This document shows positions 9,009 to 17,457 of a DNA stretch of 64,000 bases, piece after piece. The notes under the pieces are model-generated. The model worked only from the letters and a program-made list of their open reading frames with translations. It was not told the DNA's origin and did no database searches. The DNA is from Carnobacterium gallinarum DSM 4847 (lineage in GTDB: Bacteria; Bacillota; Bacilli; Lactobacillales; Carnobacteriaceae): positions 2,403,496 through 2,467,495 of the forward strand of contig NZ_JQLU01000005.1 of NCBI RefSeq assembly GCF_000744375.1, read 5' to 3'. Every line of letters begins with the position of its first letter. The first letter of the stretch is position 1. The translations under genes were made by a program, and so were the position numbers.

Positions 9009-9698
9009 TTACTTTATTAGTTGAGGCATATATGAATTAATTCTAACAATTTTATTATTTCCTGTTGAGGTATAGAAAGAGTAAGTCTGTTTATACTGTC
9101 TTTCTTGAATATCACAAAATACAATGTTAAATTTCCAATTGATGTCAGTAGTAGGATCAACCATGTTGGAACTTTCATCAATTGCAGTTAAATACAAACA
9201 AAATTCAGTTTGATTCTGAACACGTAAAACGTCTGTATCAATAGGTTCCCTTACACCAAGAATATTATACCCATTTTTGTAGTTGTCTTTAAAAGCAACA
9301 GCAATGTTTCTCATATTTTTAGGTTTGACATCATTATCTAAATAGTCAAGATGGATGGAAAAAGCAATCCCTGCTCCTTCATTTATCAATTCAAAAGGGA
9401 TTGGTCTAATACTAAGATTGTCAATTTTATCCATTTCACCTTCAAATCTATTGTTCTTATATTTTGGAACAATAGATAGGTAGGGTAAATATTTTAGTCT
9501 CTCGTTTTCTTCATTGATACTTAACTGTTCTTGATATTTTTTTTCTGCTATTTTCATACTCTCTATATGATTTTTTTGTTGTAGATTGAGTGTTTCCTTG
9601 TTTCTTTTGTGTGTAAAATAAAGAGTAATATAGCATACAGCTAATGATGTTAAGACAGGTATCATAATTTTAATACTATCTACAGTAAAAACTTCCAT
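9009..9698 (-). CDS. Membrane-anchored protein of unknown function (ICE cargo)
   Basis: A 229-residue protein with one N-terminal membrane helix (about 8-28), a charged coiled-coil-like stretch (about 30-66, Lys/Glu/Gln rich), then a beta-rich soluble domain. This topology is common among small phage- or plasmid-defence proteins, but I recognise no catalytic motif and assign no function. AAGGTGGTG precedes the ATG, and a strong terminator follows. It is inserted between ardA and the tcpD-like gene, where Tn916 has no extra gene, so it is probably cargo. Confidence 0.6.
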   Translation of the reverse strand: MEVFTVDSIKIMIPVLTSLAVCYITLYFTHKRNKETLNLQQKNHIESMKIAEKKYQEQLSINEENERLKYLPYLSIVPKYKNNRFEGEMDKIDNLSIRPIPFELINEGAGIAFSIHLDYLDNDVKPKNMRNIAVAFKDNYKNGYNILGVREPIDTDVLRVQNQTEFCLYLTAIDESSNMVDPTTDINWKFNIVFCDIQERQYKQTYSFYTSTGNNKIVRINSYMPQLIK

Positions 9699-9761
9699 TA
9701 ATCAATCACCACCTTCGTTTAATAAAATTTTATCAAACTCTTCTTTGATATTCAATATACA

Positions 9762-9983
9762 TTAAGCACCAATAATTTTATTAAAAATAGTCAACAGTAC
9801 ATCCTTAACACCAGCTGCATTGAAAACCAATCCAACCGCAATCAAAGCAATCACTAAAAATCCAATGAGTTTTGAAAATTCACGTTTAAAGCCCAAATAA
9901 ATGCCAATCACAACAATGGCCATTAAAACGAGCGATTGTGCATTGGATAAAAACCAGGTATATAAATTTTGTCCAAAGTTCAT
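9762..9983 (-). CDS. tcpD: TcpD-like small membrane protein
   Basis: A 73-residue protein with two hydrophobic helices (about 17-35 and 38-58) separated by a short basic turn (GFKREFSK). It matches the TcpD family of small conjugation membrane proteins found in Tn916-type elements and clostridial pCW3. It overlaps the upstream 97-residue gene by 4 bases. Direct function in the channel is not known in detail. Confidence 0.75.
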   Translation of the reverse strand: MNFGQNLYTWFLSNAQSLVLMAIVVIGIYLGFKREFSKLIGFLVIALIAVGLVFNAAGVKDVLLTIFNKIIGA

Positions 9984-10273
9984 AATTCTATTTTGCTCCT
10001 TCCGTTTAAATAATTTGTTCTGTTCGATAAATAGATGCGCACACGTTCTAGCAATTTAGCAGGGGTTAAATGTTTTCCATATGTTGTGACACTATTAGAG
10101 TGGTACTTATGAAAAGTTTGTTTGTAAAAGGTGTATTGATAGTAAATGTCGCTTGGTTTCTTGTATCCTTCAATGACTAAAGAAGTGTACTTTCCTGTAT
10201 CTAACATATATAGTTCATTTTCTTTGAAACAAAAAAATCCCAGTAGTTTTAATTCTTTTGTTAGACGATTCAT
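9980..10273 (-). CDS. Conserved ICE protein of unknown function
   Basis: A 97-residue, basic, tyrosine-rich soluble protein (LYMLDTGKYTSLVIEGY, YYQYTFYKQTFHKYHSN). It overlaps the relaxase gene upstream and tcpD downstream by 4 bases each, so it belongs to the same translationally coupled unit. Comparable small ORFs occur next to the relaxase gene in Tn916-family elements. I see no motif that tells its function. Confidence 0.65.
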   Translation of the reverse strand: MNRLTKELKLLGFFCFKENELYMLDTGKYTSLVIEGYKKPSDIYYQYTFYKQTFHKYHSNSVTTYGKHLTPAKLLERVRIYLSNRTNYLNGRSKIEL

Positions 10274-11460
10274 AAGATGACGTCCTCCGTACTATAAGAT
10301 TGTTGTTCTATTATTTTTTCATGTCGCTCATTTAAACGAGCCTCACGAATAAGTTCATCTACAATATCTGTTTTATTTAAGGTATCCAACATTTTAGCCA
10401 CTTTTAAAGTTGGCGCAACTTGATGCCGTAACCAATTTAATGTTCGTTCAAACGAGTAGGGTTCAGGTTCGGTTGTTAATCTTAGAGCGCCACGATCTTT
10501 GCCTATAAACCATTCCCAACGTTCATTGGTCTCCCAATCTGTTCGACGTTTTGTTTCATCTTTATCTACAAACCGTAAATAGCGGTTAATGATATCAAAG
10601 GCTGTCTTTTCAGCATTGTTAAAAGCTAGTAAATCCTGAACAGCATGTATGGCTCTATCATTTTTTAAACGAATTTCAAAACGATTTTTGATGTCTGCTT
10701 CTTCAATAGGGACAGCATTTTTGACGTATTGTTCATAATCTTTTTCGTAGATACAAAAATAGACTTCACTTTTCAGTGAGCCTATATATAAGGTGTTTCC
10801 CATATCTGCTTTTTCGTCACGATGAACCAATTCTCCAGAACGATAATTTTTAAAGCTACGAAAAACTGAAATACATTCTTCTTGTTTACATTTTCGGGTC
10901 AGTTCAGGAATATCTAAGATGCCAACTTTGTCATTAATTGCTAGATCCAGTCGTTTAAAGACTGCTTTTTCTTCTAAGCATATCCGAAAAAAATCAAACC
11001 AACTACGATGTTGAGCCAACAAAAAGCTTTCGAATTGACGACACCCTTTTCCTTTGAGTTCAAGTAGTGTGCCTTTGGTACTATCATAAGAAATCATGAC
11101 AACAATATCACCAAAACGAAGATGTTCTTGATAACCATAAAAAGCAAAATCTTCATGAAGCATGTAATCTATGTTGATTCGTAAAATATGTTCAATCACA
11201 TGAGCCACCTTATCGGTGGGGAATCGAATTCGGACATAATCGAAAAGCATCTCCAAAGGATTATCTGGGTTAAACCTTTCTAAAGTGCTATTTAGAGTTT
11301 CTTTTAACTTAAGTGTAGGCATTACTTTTCCAGTTTCTATGTCACTTATATAGGAACGAGTAATGCCAGAAGCTAGGGCGAGCTTGTTTTGTGAGAGACC
11401 ATAAGTTAATCGTTTATTTTTTAGTTCTTTTCTCCAAGTTTCATCTGTATTCAATCGCAA
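10270..11460 (-). CDS. mobT: MobT-type relaxase with N-terminal HTH (Tn916 Orf20-like)
   Basis: A 396-residue replication-initiator-like relaxase. The N-terminal ~70 residues form an XRE-type helix-turn-helix (LSQNKLALASGITRSYISD), and the remainder is the Rep_trans/MobT nicking domain. In the family, an active-site Tyr in the C-terminal half becomes covalently linked to the nicked strand; I cannot place it with certainty. It would nick oriT, which lies immediately upstream at 11584-11641, and begin single-strand transfer and rolling-circle replication of the ICE. Size and gene order match Tn916 Orf20. Confidence 0.88.
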   Translation of the reverse strand: MRLNTDETWRKELKNKRLTYGLSQNKLALASGITRSYISDIETGKVMPTLKLKETLNSTLERFNPDNPLEMLFDYVRIRFPTDKVAHVIEHILRINIDYMLHEDFAFYGYQEHLRFGDIVVMISYDSTKGTLLELKGKGCRQFESFLLAQHRSWFDFFRICLEEKAVFKRLDLAINDKVGILDIPELTRKCKQEECISVFRSFKNYRSGELVHRDEKADMGNTLYIGSLKSEVYFCIYEKDYEQYVKNAVPIEEADIKNRFEIRLKNDRAIHAVQDLLAFNNAEKTAFDIINRYLRFVDKDETKRRTDWETNERWEWFIGKDRGALRLTTEPEPYSFERTLNWLRHQVAPTLKVAKMLDTLNKTDIVDELIREARLNERHEKIIEQQSYSTEDVIL

Positions 11461-11583
11461 ACCTCCAATAAAAAAGGCAGATGTAAACTTTTGGTACTTA
11501 GTTTACATCTGCATAGTATTTTCAAAAGCCTTGTGAGTAAGGGCTTTGGGATATTTTAAGAACTATTTCCAGTTGTTTTTGTG

Positions 11584-11641
11584 CCCCCCTGTTAGGTATA
11601 GGGGGGCTGAACCTGTTGGTGTGGCTTGCGCCACACCAACA
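11584..11641. other. oriT: Probable origin of transfer (oriT)
   Basis: Two perfect inverted repeats lie between the relaxase and coupling-protein genes, the place of oriT in Tn916. The first is GCCCCCCT (11583-11590) / AGGGGGGC (11600-11607) with loop GTTAGGTAT. The second is TGTTGGTGTGGC (11614-11625) / GCCACACCAACA (11630-11641). A C-run/G-run hairpin near the nick site is a feature I recall for Tn916-like oriTs. The exact nick position is not visible. Confidence 0.75.
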
Positions 11642-11646
11642 ACAAG

Positions 11647-12990
11647 CTAGTCTGTATCTGCATCTTTCGCTTCGCACGATGCAGCCACAGCCTGCTTGTG
11701 TTGATTGAGCTCTTGAATAGCTTCTAAAAAATCGTGCTCTTTTGGAACAAAAGGGGTATAAAACTCACTAATGACACTTGTTCCAACATCTACATAGCCA
11801 CGACCTTTGATAGGTTTTAAGAAAAAGTCTTTATCATTTTCGCCAAACATCATGTTATAGCCAAGTTCTGACATTCTGCCTAAAGCTACTCTGAAATTAA
11901 AGTTATCACGGATGCCATCACCTAAATATTTTGCATCAGGTCTTTGGCAAGCCAAAATCAAGAAAAATCCAGATTGCCGTCCTAACATCACGATTTGTTT
12001 TAATTTACTCATCACTTCGATACTGTCACGTCCAATCATTTCCATGAAAGAAGTATACTCATCGAAAACTAAAAAGTGAGCAGGTAAATTTAAATAGGCA
12101 TAATTTTTACCAGTTTTATATCCATCCATTAATTTCATCGTTTCATTTCGTAGCATCATTTCATCATAAAATTGGTTTAGGCAGTCGATCATGTCTTCTT
12201 TCTTATAATAAACATTTGGCATAACCGTTTCTAAGTCAGCCAAGTCAGCATTTTTTGGATCAAGGACATAAATAGTGGCATTGGTTTGAAGAAGAGCTTC
12301 AATAATCGTTAGGATAAAATAAGTTTTTCCTCCACCAGTTCCGCCAGCAATTAACATATGGGGCAGGGAGTCATAAGACCACCAAATGTTGTCCATTAAT
12401 TTTAATTGCCCATTTTGAGTTTGAACATCATCAATGGTAATCCGACTGTTAATCGTATCGTAAAGAAGGATGTATTCCACATAAGAGTCTTTGAGAATTT
12501 TATCTGTAAGTTCACAATACAATCCTGTTTCTAATTTCTTTTCCAATTTCAAAAGTTGCTCTTGGTATTTTCCCATTGTGATCTCTACCTGAATATGAAT
12601 CAATCCATCTTTTAAACGATAATAAACTTTTGGAAAATAACGGATTTTTTCTTTCGTTTTACTACTACCTAAGTCTTTAAAAAAGTTGTCTGATTGTACT
12701 TGTTCGGATTCATACCAGCCATTTTCTAGAATCATTCGAGCTAGTTTTTGACGGTGCTGCATTTGTTTAATATGGTCAATTCGGTAGTGATAATAAAGAT
12801 AAGTTACTAAAAGGCAAACAAAAAGAGCAGTGAAGAAACTGCTCATTAAATAGGGGATATTTAATTGGATGTTTGCATCTATAAGACTTACAGTTTCCCA
12901 GTTCGTTTGAAGAAGTTGTTTATGATAGAACAACAAAAGAATAGAAAGGAAAAGAGGTAGTAGTCTAGCAAGTGTAAAATGATAAAGCAA
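11647..12990 (-). CDS. tcpA: FtsK/SpoIIIE-like coupling protein (Tn916 Orf21-like)
   Basis: A 447-residue DNA-pumping ATPase that brings the relaxase-DNA complex to the channel. Two N-terminal membrane helices (about 5-25 and 48-70) anchor it. The Walker A motif GGTGGGKT is at about 216-223, and a Walker B strand with catalytic Glu lies in FLVFDEYTSF. The C-terminal ~20 residues are acidic (EAKDADTD). It precedes oriT and the relaxase gene, as in Tn916. Motifs are intact. Confidence 0.92.
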   Translation of the reverse strand: MLYHFTLARLLPLFLSILLLFYHKQLLQTNWETVSLIDANIQLNIPYLMSSFFTALFVCLLVTYLYYHYRIDHIKQMQHRQKLARMILENGWYESEQVQSDNFFKDLGSSKTKEKIRYFPKVYYRLKDGLIHIQVEITMGKYQEQLLKLEKKLETGLYCELTDKILKDSYVEYILLYDTINSRITIDDVQTQNGQLKLMDNIWWSYDSLPHMLIAGGTGGGKTYFILTIIEALLQTNATIYVLDPKNADLADLETVMPNVYYKKEDMIDCLNQFYDEMMLRNETMKLMDGYKTGKNYAYLNLPAHFLVFDEYTSFMEMIGRDSIEVMSKLKQIVMLGRQSGFFLILACQRPDAKYLGDGIRDNFNFRVALGRMSELGYNMMFGENDKDFFLKPIKGRGYVDVGTSVISEFYTPFVPKEHDFLEAIQELNQHKQAVAASCEAKDADTD

Positions 12991-13006
12991 CTGTTTATTA
13001 CTCGGT

Positions 13007-13837
13007 CTAATTCGTTTTCCGCGATAAGTTCAGTTCATTTTGAGAGTCTCCTTTCATTAGAGTAAACTTTTGTGTGGTATATGCATGACAATTTTTATCA
13101 AAAGATGGTTGGGGAATTCTTTCGTATTTTCGATAAGCGATTCGCTTTTCAAATCGAAGTTCATTTTCTTTTGGGTAATTGCCTCTCATATACTTTGGTG
13201 AGCGTTTCAGGAGTTTTTCAGCATCCTTTGTTAAAGGATAAAGATAACGAAACATACGGCCATTAATCTTTTCAATGCCTTTATATTCACAAAAATCGTG
13301 AGTTAACCAATTTCTTTTAGATACACCATCAAACTGGGCGTTTTCTTCTAACAAAATTCGCGCACTTCGAGGATGAATTTTTTCAGAAGTTTTACTATGC
13401 CGATAAACACTTGTCTTGAAGTAACCGCCATAATAAAAATTAGCAGCTTGATAAACATAGCCACATTTTCCTTCAATCCCATCAGCTAACGTATATAAAA
13501 AGAGACAGTCTGTATTCTCTTTAAGCCACTTAACAAGCGTCGAAAGAGCAAGACTACCAAAGTAGTTCGTTTGATTCATTTTGGGTAGAAAACACATTTT
13601 CCCAATTTCTAAATAATCCTTTGTAACTAAATTCTGTTCGGGAAAAATTTTTCGAATCGTTTGTAATGGCTGAGTTCCCCAACCAAGCTCGATTACACCT
13701 AGCAATTCATTTTCACAGTAGATTCCTAGAAAGTATTTGCACAATCTAGGAATCACTTTTGAATAGTGGTAACGTCGAATAAAAGATATTGCCTGTTTTC
13801 TAGGAATAGGTTCTATCACAAGCGATTTAGAAATCAT
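13007..13837 (-). CDS. Mom-like GNAT-fold DNA-modification protein (ICE cargo)
   Basis: A 276-residue protein whose layout resembles the Mom family (phage Mu Mom adds a methylcarbamoyl group to adenine, protecting DNA from restriction). The N-terminal RKQAISFIRRYHYSK matches the family's opening, and the central YTLADGIEGKCGYVYQAANF resembles its conserved YAD..G..G..YQA.N..Y.G signature. LEIGKMCFLP sits where the acceptor-binding strand is expected. The C-terminal ~100 residues are basic and may bind DNA. It lies between the coupling-protein gene and the two DUF961 genes, where Tn916 itself has nothing, so it is an insertion. The modification activity is inferred from family resemblance only. 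Confidence 0.55.
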   Translation of the reverse strand: MISKSLVIEPIPRKQAISFIRRYHYSKVIPRLCKYFLGIYCENELLGVIELGWGTQPLQTIRKIFPEQNLVTKDYLEIGKMCFLPKMNQTNYFGSLALSTLVKWLKENTDCLFLYTLADGIEGKCGYVYQAANFYYGGYFKTSVYRHSKTSEKIHPRSARILLEENAQFDGVSKRNWLTHDFCEYKGIEKINGRMFRYLYPLTKDAEKLLKRSPKYMRGNYPKENELRFEKRIAYRKYERIPQPSFDKNCHAYTTQKFTLMKGDSQNELNLSRKTN

Positions 13838-13849
13838 CTAACATACTTC

Positions 13850-14215
13850 CTATTTCCCGTTAGCAGGTTCTTTTTTTGACATTTGCACTTTTTCCTTTAG
13901 TTTAATATCATCGGCTTTAATATACCAGTCTACATCTGCACCTTGATAAGTGGCATTAGCGACTGTATCTGCAATTGGATTGATTAATTCCACTTCTGTA
14001 TTGTACTCAAATTCTTTTAGTGGAACAGAAGCAGGGATACTTACTTGAATCATGCGTCCTTGACCTGTTGATTTTAAATCGTAAGTGCGTTCTTTGATAT
14101 TGTTTGAAGCTGTTCCATCTTCATTTTGGATCCGAACTTCTCGACGCAAAGCCGAAAATTTTAACGTACCAAATGTTTCTTCTTTTTCAATGATAATTCC
14201 CTCAGCTAATCTCAT
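13850..14215 (-). CDS. DUF961 protein (Tn916 Orf22-like)
   Basis: A 121-residue protein of the DUF961/YdcP family, found early in the conjugation operons of Tn916 and ICEBs1. It is predicted to be beta-rich and soluble, with a hydrophilic C-terminus (KVQMSKKEPANGK). It sits 12 bases downstream of a related DUF961 gene; the two share the pattern of an early FGxLxxxGE-like segment. Members support ICE replication or transfer, though the mechanism is not settled. A GGAGGA-type site precedes the ATG. Confidence 0.85.
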   Translation of the reverse strand: MRLAEGIIIEKEETFGTLKFSALRREVRIQNEDGTASNNIKERTYDLKSTGQGRMIQVSIPASVPLKEFEYNTEVELINPIADTVANATYQGADVDWYIKADDIKLKEKVQMSKKEPANGK

Positions 14216-14227
14216 AATTTTTTCCTC

Positions 14228-14542
14228 CTATAATTTCACAATATCATTAGCGTGCATGATGTAATTTGTGAATCCTCTCGTTCCAATTTTGTATCCTTCA
14301 GCTGTGATTTTGGGATTCACAAGCTTCACTTTATCATCTACTTCAAAATGCTTTTCACCAGCATCGGCAGGTAAAATGACTTCAATATCATCTGCGCGTT
14401 GAATCGTTGAGTAAAGATTGTAACTACGAGAGAATACAGTCGGTTTTCCATTGATTCTTCTTTGTTCAACTGTTCCTTCACCAGCATATTCCAGCTGACC
14501 GAATGTTTTTTCCATATTGGGGATAATGTGTTTTAATTCCAT
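14228..14542 (-). CDS. DUF961 protein (Tn916 Orf23-like)
   Basis: A 104-residue paralogue of the downstream DUF961 protein, matching Tn916 Orf23 by position and pattern (EKTFGQLEYAGEGTVEQRR). It is the first gene of the leftward transfer operon in this window, so the operon's promoter is expected upstream in 14543-14645. A clear AAGAAAGAGG ribosome-binding site precedes the ATG. Confidence 0.85.
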   Translation of the reverse strand: MELKHIIPNMEKTFGQLEYAGEGTVEQRRINGKPTVFSRSYNLYSTIQRADDIEVILPADAGEKHFEVDDKVKLVNPKITAEGYKIGTRGFTNYIMHANDIVKL

Positions 14543-14645
14543 TTTTAGTTACCTCTTTCTTTTAGTTGATTTAAATTTCTTCATTTTTAATAGTCTGTTG
14601 TTGGTGAGCGAATAGGATTCATACTTAGCCTCCTAGAATACATAA

Positions 14646-14683
14646 AAACACAAGAATCTTTTAGAAAGTAGATTCTTGTGTTT
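14646..14683 (-). terminator. Terminator of the LPxTG adhesin gene
   Basis: Perfect 14-bp inverted repeat AAACACAAGAATCT (14646-14659) / AGATTCTTGTGTTT (14670-14683), followed on the minus strand by a short T-rich tail. It overlaps the stop codon of the adhesin gene and separates it from the transfer operon. Confidence 0.85.
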
Positions 14684-17276
14684 AGTCGTTAGTTTCTTTT
14701 GATTTTTTTACTTTCTTTGCGCCAATAAAAGCTAATGCGCTCAGAGACAAGGCAAACCCAATGCCAAGTAGAAGAGAACTGCGTGATTCTCCTGTTTGTG
14801 GCAATGGGTTTGTTTCTGTTCTTTTATTTGTCATGTCACATTTCACCACCTTTCCATGTTCTTTGATTTCGAACTTCACTGGTGTTTGATCTAATTGGTA
14901 GCCTTGTGGCGCACCAAATTCTTGGAAGTAATAGATTCCTTTTGGTAACTCTTTAAAGGTGAAGATTCCTTTTTCATCCGTTTTCCCTTCAATAATGCAG
15001 TTTTTATTTTCATCAAGAATTCTAATATCTGTGTTTGGAAGAATTTCACCAGTAGAAACATCTTTCTTCGTTAATTCAGCACTTCCTTTTATTAAGTCAT
15101 TTTTGATATCTAGTAGAATAGTTGTTTCTTCATTTTCAGAAAGTTGTTCTCCTATCACTTTTCCGTCCATATCTGTTGCTTTAATGCCTTCTTTAGTAGA
15201 AGTTATTTGAATGATAGAATCAAGAGGGAGGTAATAGTCGGAAGAAGGGGACTTTTCTTTCAGATAGAATGTCCCTACAGGAATATTTGAAAAAGTACCT
15301 ATAGATTCTTTGTCGATCGAAACGATTTGTAAAACTTTCCCATCTTCATCTTCAAGTGTAAATTCAGCACCTGTTCCTAGACCATCATAATTAAATTCAT
15401 ACCCATTTTTATTTTTTAATGTCGCTTGTTCATTGGTTTTCTTGATACGAAATTCATTAAAATGTAGTTTGTTTAAGATTGGAATATCAGAACCTTCTTC
15501 GGTAGGAGATTCATAGATCGTAATTTCTTTCAGTGAATCATTATCTTCAGCTTTGAAGCTAAAAGGGTACTTATTGGGATTCAAGCCATGATCAGTGCCT
15601 GAATCTAGCTCTTTAAAGTAATAGTCACCTTCTGGATACTGAAGCTCATCCAACGTTAAAAGACCTTCTTCGACTGTTCCATAGTTAATTAAAGAGTCTT
15701 GAGGGAGTTCTTGATCAGTGAAGGTCATAGGTTGATTCGTATATAAACCAAATATTTTATCATTTGCTTCTTGGACATCAAGAATAGGGAGGTTTTCTTT
15801 CCAATCTTTGATAATCTCTTCAGATTTGTGAAGGGTTAATTTTATTTTTTGAAATTCATTGGTAGCGGATAAGGATTCAGAGACCAACTCAATCGTTTGT
15901 CCTTGATAAGTGAATTCAAAAGGAATCGGAGTGGAATCAATAATGAATCCATCAGGTGCCGATTTTTCAATAGCTTGATATTTACCAAGGTAGAGAAGAG
16001 GCATATCAATTAATTCTCCATCATCACCCGTTACAACAGTAGCCAGGGTATCGCCTTTTTTAGCGTGAGTGGTACTGCCTACTTTGATATCTTCTGTAGC
16101 TTGAATTTCGTAAGTTACACCTGCAAGAGGTTGATAATCAAATTTGAATTCATATAAATCACCGTATTCTGTTTCATTTTTTTCAATTCCTACAGGTACT
16201 TTTCCTTTTTTCATTAGGGAAAGTTGTCCTTTTTGAGGTTTATTGTCCAAAATAACTTCAATGGTTTTGTTTGGTTCCACCATCACTTTTTTTAGTTCAC
16301 CTTGATTAAAGAAACCATCTGGTGCAGTCACTTCACTAATCGTTACGGTTGTTCCTTGAGTAATATCATTTATTTGAGCAAGTCCGTTAGAATCTGTCAT
16401 CACTTCTTTGGTTTGATTGTCGTACTCAAATTTCAATTTAGCATTTGGTAAAGGTTTTCCTGTATCTTTATCGATTTTCTTTACTTTGATAGTGCCATTT
16501 AGTTTCACTTTGACATTCAGATTGAATTCACCCGCATTTGAAAGTTTAAAGGTGGCGACTTTTTGTTCATTAGGTTTAGCATAAACAAAGCTTTGACCCA
16601 CTGAATTGGAATCAGCAATACTATATTTAATGGTTCCAGATTCCTTTGAATCTTTCGTAGCAGTCAATGTCAGTTTATTGCCGTTTTTCTCAATTTTGAG
16701 GTTAGCAGAATTACTAAGCTGCTTAACATACTTGGACAAGACATTGTTTTTGTCTTCTAGAGTAACAGATTCGCCAACTTTTAGATTGATGATTTGGTTA
16801 TTAAAAGTCGGTTTAGTATTATGATTTTTGACTTGATTTAAAATCTCATTTCTTCGATTGTCAAAATTGGGAATATTTGTAGTTAATAATTCATCGCCAA
16901 ATTCGAGCCAAACTAAGTTTTGAGTTATTCCATAATTATCAACAGTTGGGTCTATTTGGTAACCATAGTACGCGATTAATGAAAGGCGTTCTTTTTCTGC
17001 GATAGTTAGTTCTGATGGGGTGAATCCAGAACCACCAGTAAGAAGTGTGCCATGTTCAATACAGAAAGCAGGTTGATTGTCCGCTTTAATCATATGGATG
17101 CCTTCATCGGTCCAGTGCAAACCACCTAATGCTTTGACATGCCAAGTGGAAATGTAATCTGCTACTTTTTCATAATTGACTGTGGCAGCGAATGAAGTAA
17201 TAGGGGAAATAAAAAAAGCGATTAGGACTGTTAGTAAACTAAACAGCGTAATCGCTTTGTATTTTTTTATATTCAT
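14682..17276 (-). CDS. LPxTG surface adhesin with thioester (TQxA) domain and CnaB repeats
   Basis: An 864-residue wall-anchored protein. A Sec signal peptide (about 1-31, cut near SFAA) is followed by a thioester domain. Cys72 in AFCIEHG and Gln119 in YGITQNLVW are the expected Cys-Gln thioester pair, which in this family bonds covalently to host or partner-cell amines. Several prealbumin-like CnaB/SpaA domains follow (for example IKVKKIDKDTGKPLPNAKL and SAELTKKDVSTGEILPNT), then LPQTG, a membrane helix and a basic tail for sortase anchoring. It lies just upstream of the ICE transfer operon with its own terminator, so it is ICE cargo. It could promote cell-cell contact during mating or adhesion to a host; this is inference. 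Confidence 0.88.
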   Translation of the reverse strand: MNIKKYKAITLFSLLTVLIAFFISPITSFAATVNYEKVADYISTWHVKALGGLHWTDEGIHMIKADNQPAFCIEHGTLLTGGSGFTPSELTIAEKERLSLIAYYGYQIDPTVDNYGITQNLVWLEFGDELLTTNIPNFDNRRNEILNQVKNHNTKPTFNNQIINLKVGESVTLEDKNNVLSKYVKQLSNSANLKIEKNGNKLTLTATKDSKESGTIKYSIADSNSVGQSFVYAKPNEQKVATFKLSNAGEFNLNVKVKLNGTIKVKKIDKDTGKPLPNAKLKFEYDNQTKEVMTDSNGLAQINDITQGTTVTISEVTAPDGFFNQGELKKVMVEPNKTIEVILDNKPQKGQLSLMKKGKVPVGIEKNETEYGDLYEFKFDYQPLAGVTYEIQATEDIKVGSTTHAKKGDTLATVVTGDDGELIDMPLLYLGKYQAIEKSAPDGFIIDSTPIPFEFTYQGQTIELVSESLSATNEFQKIKLTLHKSEEIIKDWKENLPILDVQEANDKIFGLYTNQPMTFTDQELPQDSLINYGTVEEGLLTLDELQYPEGDYYFKELDSGTDHGLNPNKYPFSFKAEDNDSLKEITIYESPTEEGSDIPILNKLHFNEFRIKKTNEQATLKNKNGYEFNYDGLGTGAEFTLEDEDGKVLQIVSIDKESIGTFSNIPVGTFYLKEKSPSSDYYLPLDSIIQITSTKEGIKATDMDGKVIGEQLSENEETTILLDIKNDLIKGSAELTKKDVSTGEILPNTDIRILDENKNCIIEGKTDEKGIFTFKELPKGIYYFQEFGAPQGYQLDQTPVKFEIKEHGKVVKCDMTNKRTETNPLPQTGESRSSLLLGIGFALSLSALAFIGAKKVKKSKETND

Positions 17277-17381
17277 TATTTTGTCTCCTTCTTATAATTT
17301 ATTTAAAAGTTGTATCTCTATTTTTATTGGTTACTTTCTCATCCTAGGCTGTTGTTTAAACTTCTTTAATTTATATAAAAC

Positions 17382-17442
17382 ACCATTATTTGAAGTTAAC
17401 TTCAAATAATGGTAAAATTAACATTGAATAGAAGTTTACTTC
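17382..17442 (+). promoter_or_regulatory. Promoter with paired palindromic operator sites
   Basis: A perfect 32-bp palindrome (17382-17413, core TTGAAGTTAACTTCAA) overlaps a good promoter: -35 TTGAAG at 17390-17395, 17-bp spacer, -10 TAAAAT at 17413-17418. A second, shorter copy of the core (GAAGTTTACTTC, 17431-17442) lies about where transcription would start, with centres 39 bp apart. The arrangement is what a dimeric repressor of the downstream ATPase gene would need. The regulator is not identified; no candidate lies next to it. Confidence 0.65.
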
Positions 17443-17457
17443 GAAGGAGTGATAGAG

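Noticed and set aside
12123-12134. A 12-base match (CATCCATTAATT) between array A spacer 55827-55856 and the coupling-protein gene, in the orientation that would target its mRNA
   Set aside because: Only 12 of 30 bases match; with many spacers and 64 kb such a match is not surprising, and Cas13a needs much longer complementarity.
13072-13266. Plus-strand frame opposite the Mom-like gene
   Set aside because: Antisense shadow with no ribosome-binding site of its own context; the minus-strand gene explains the coding signal.
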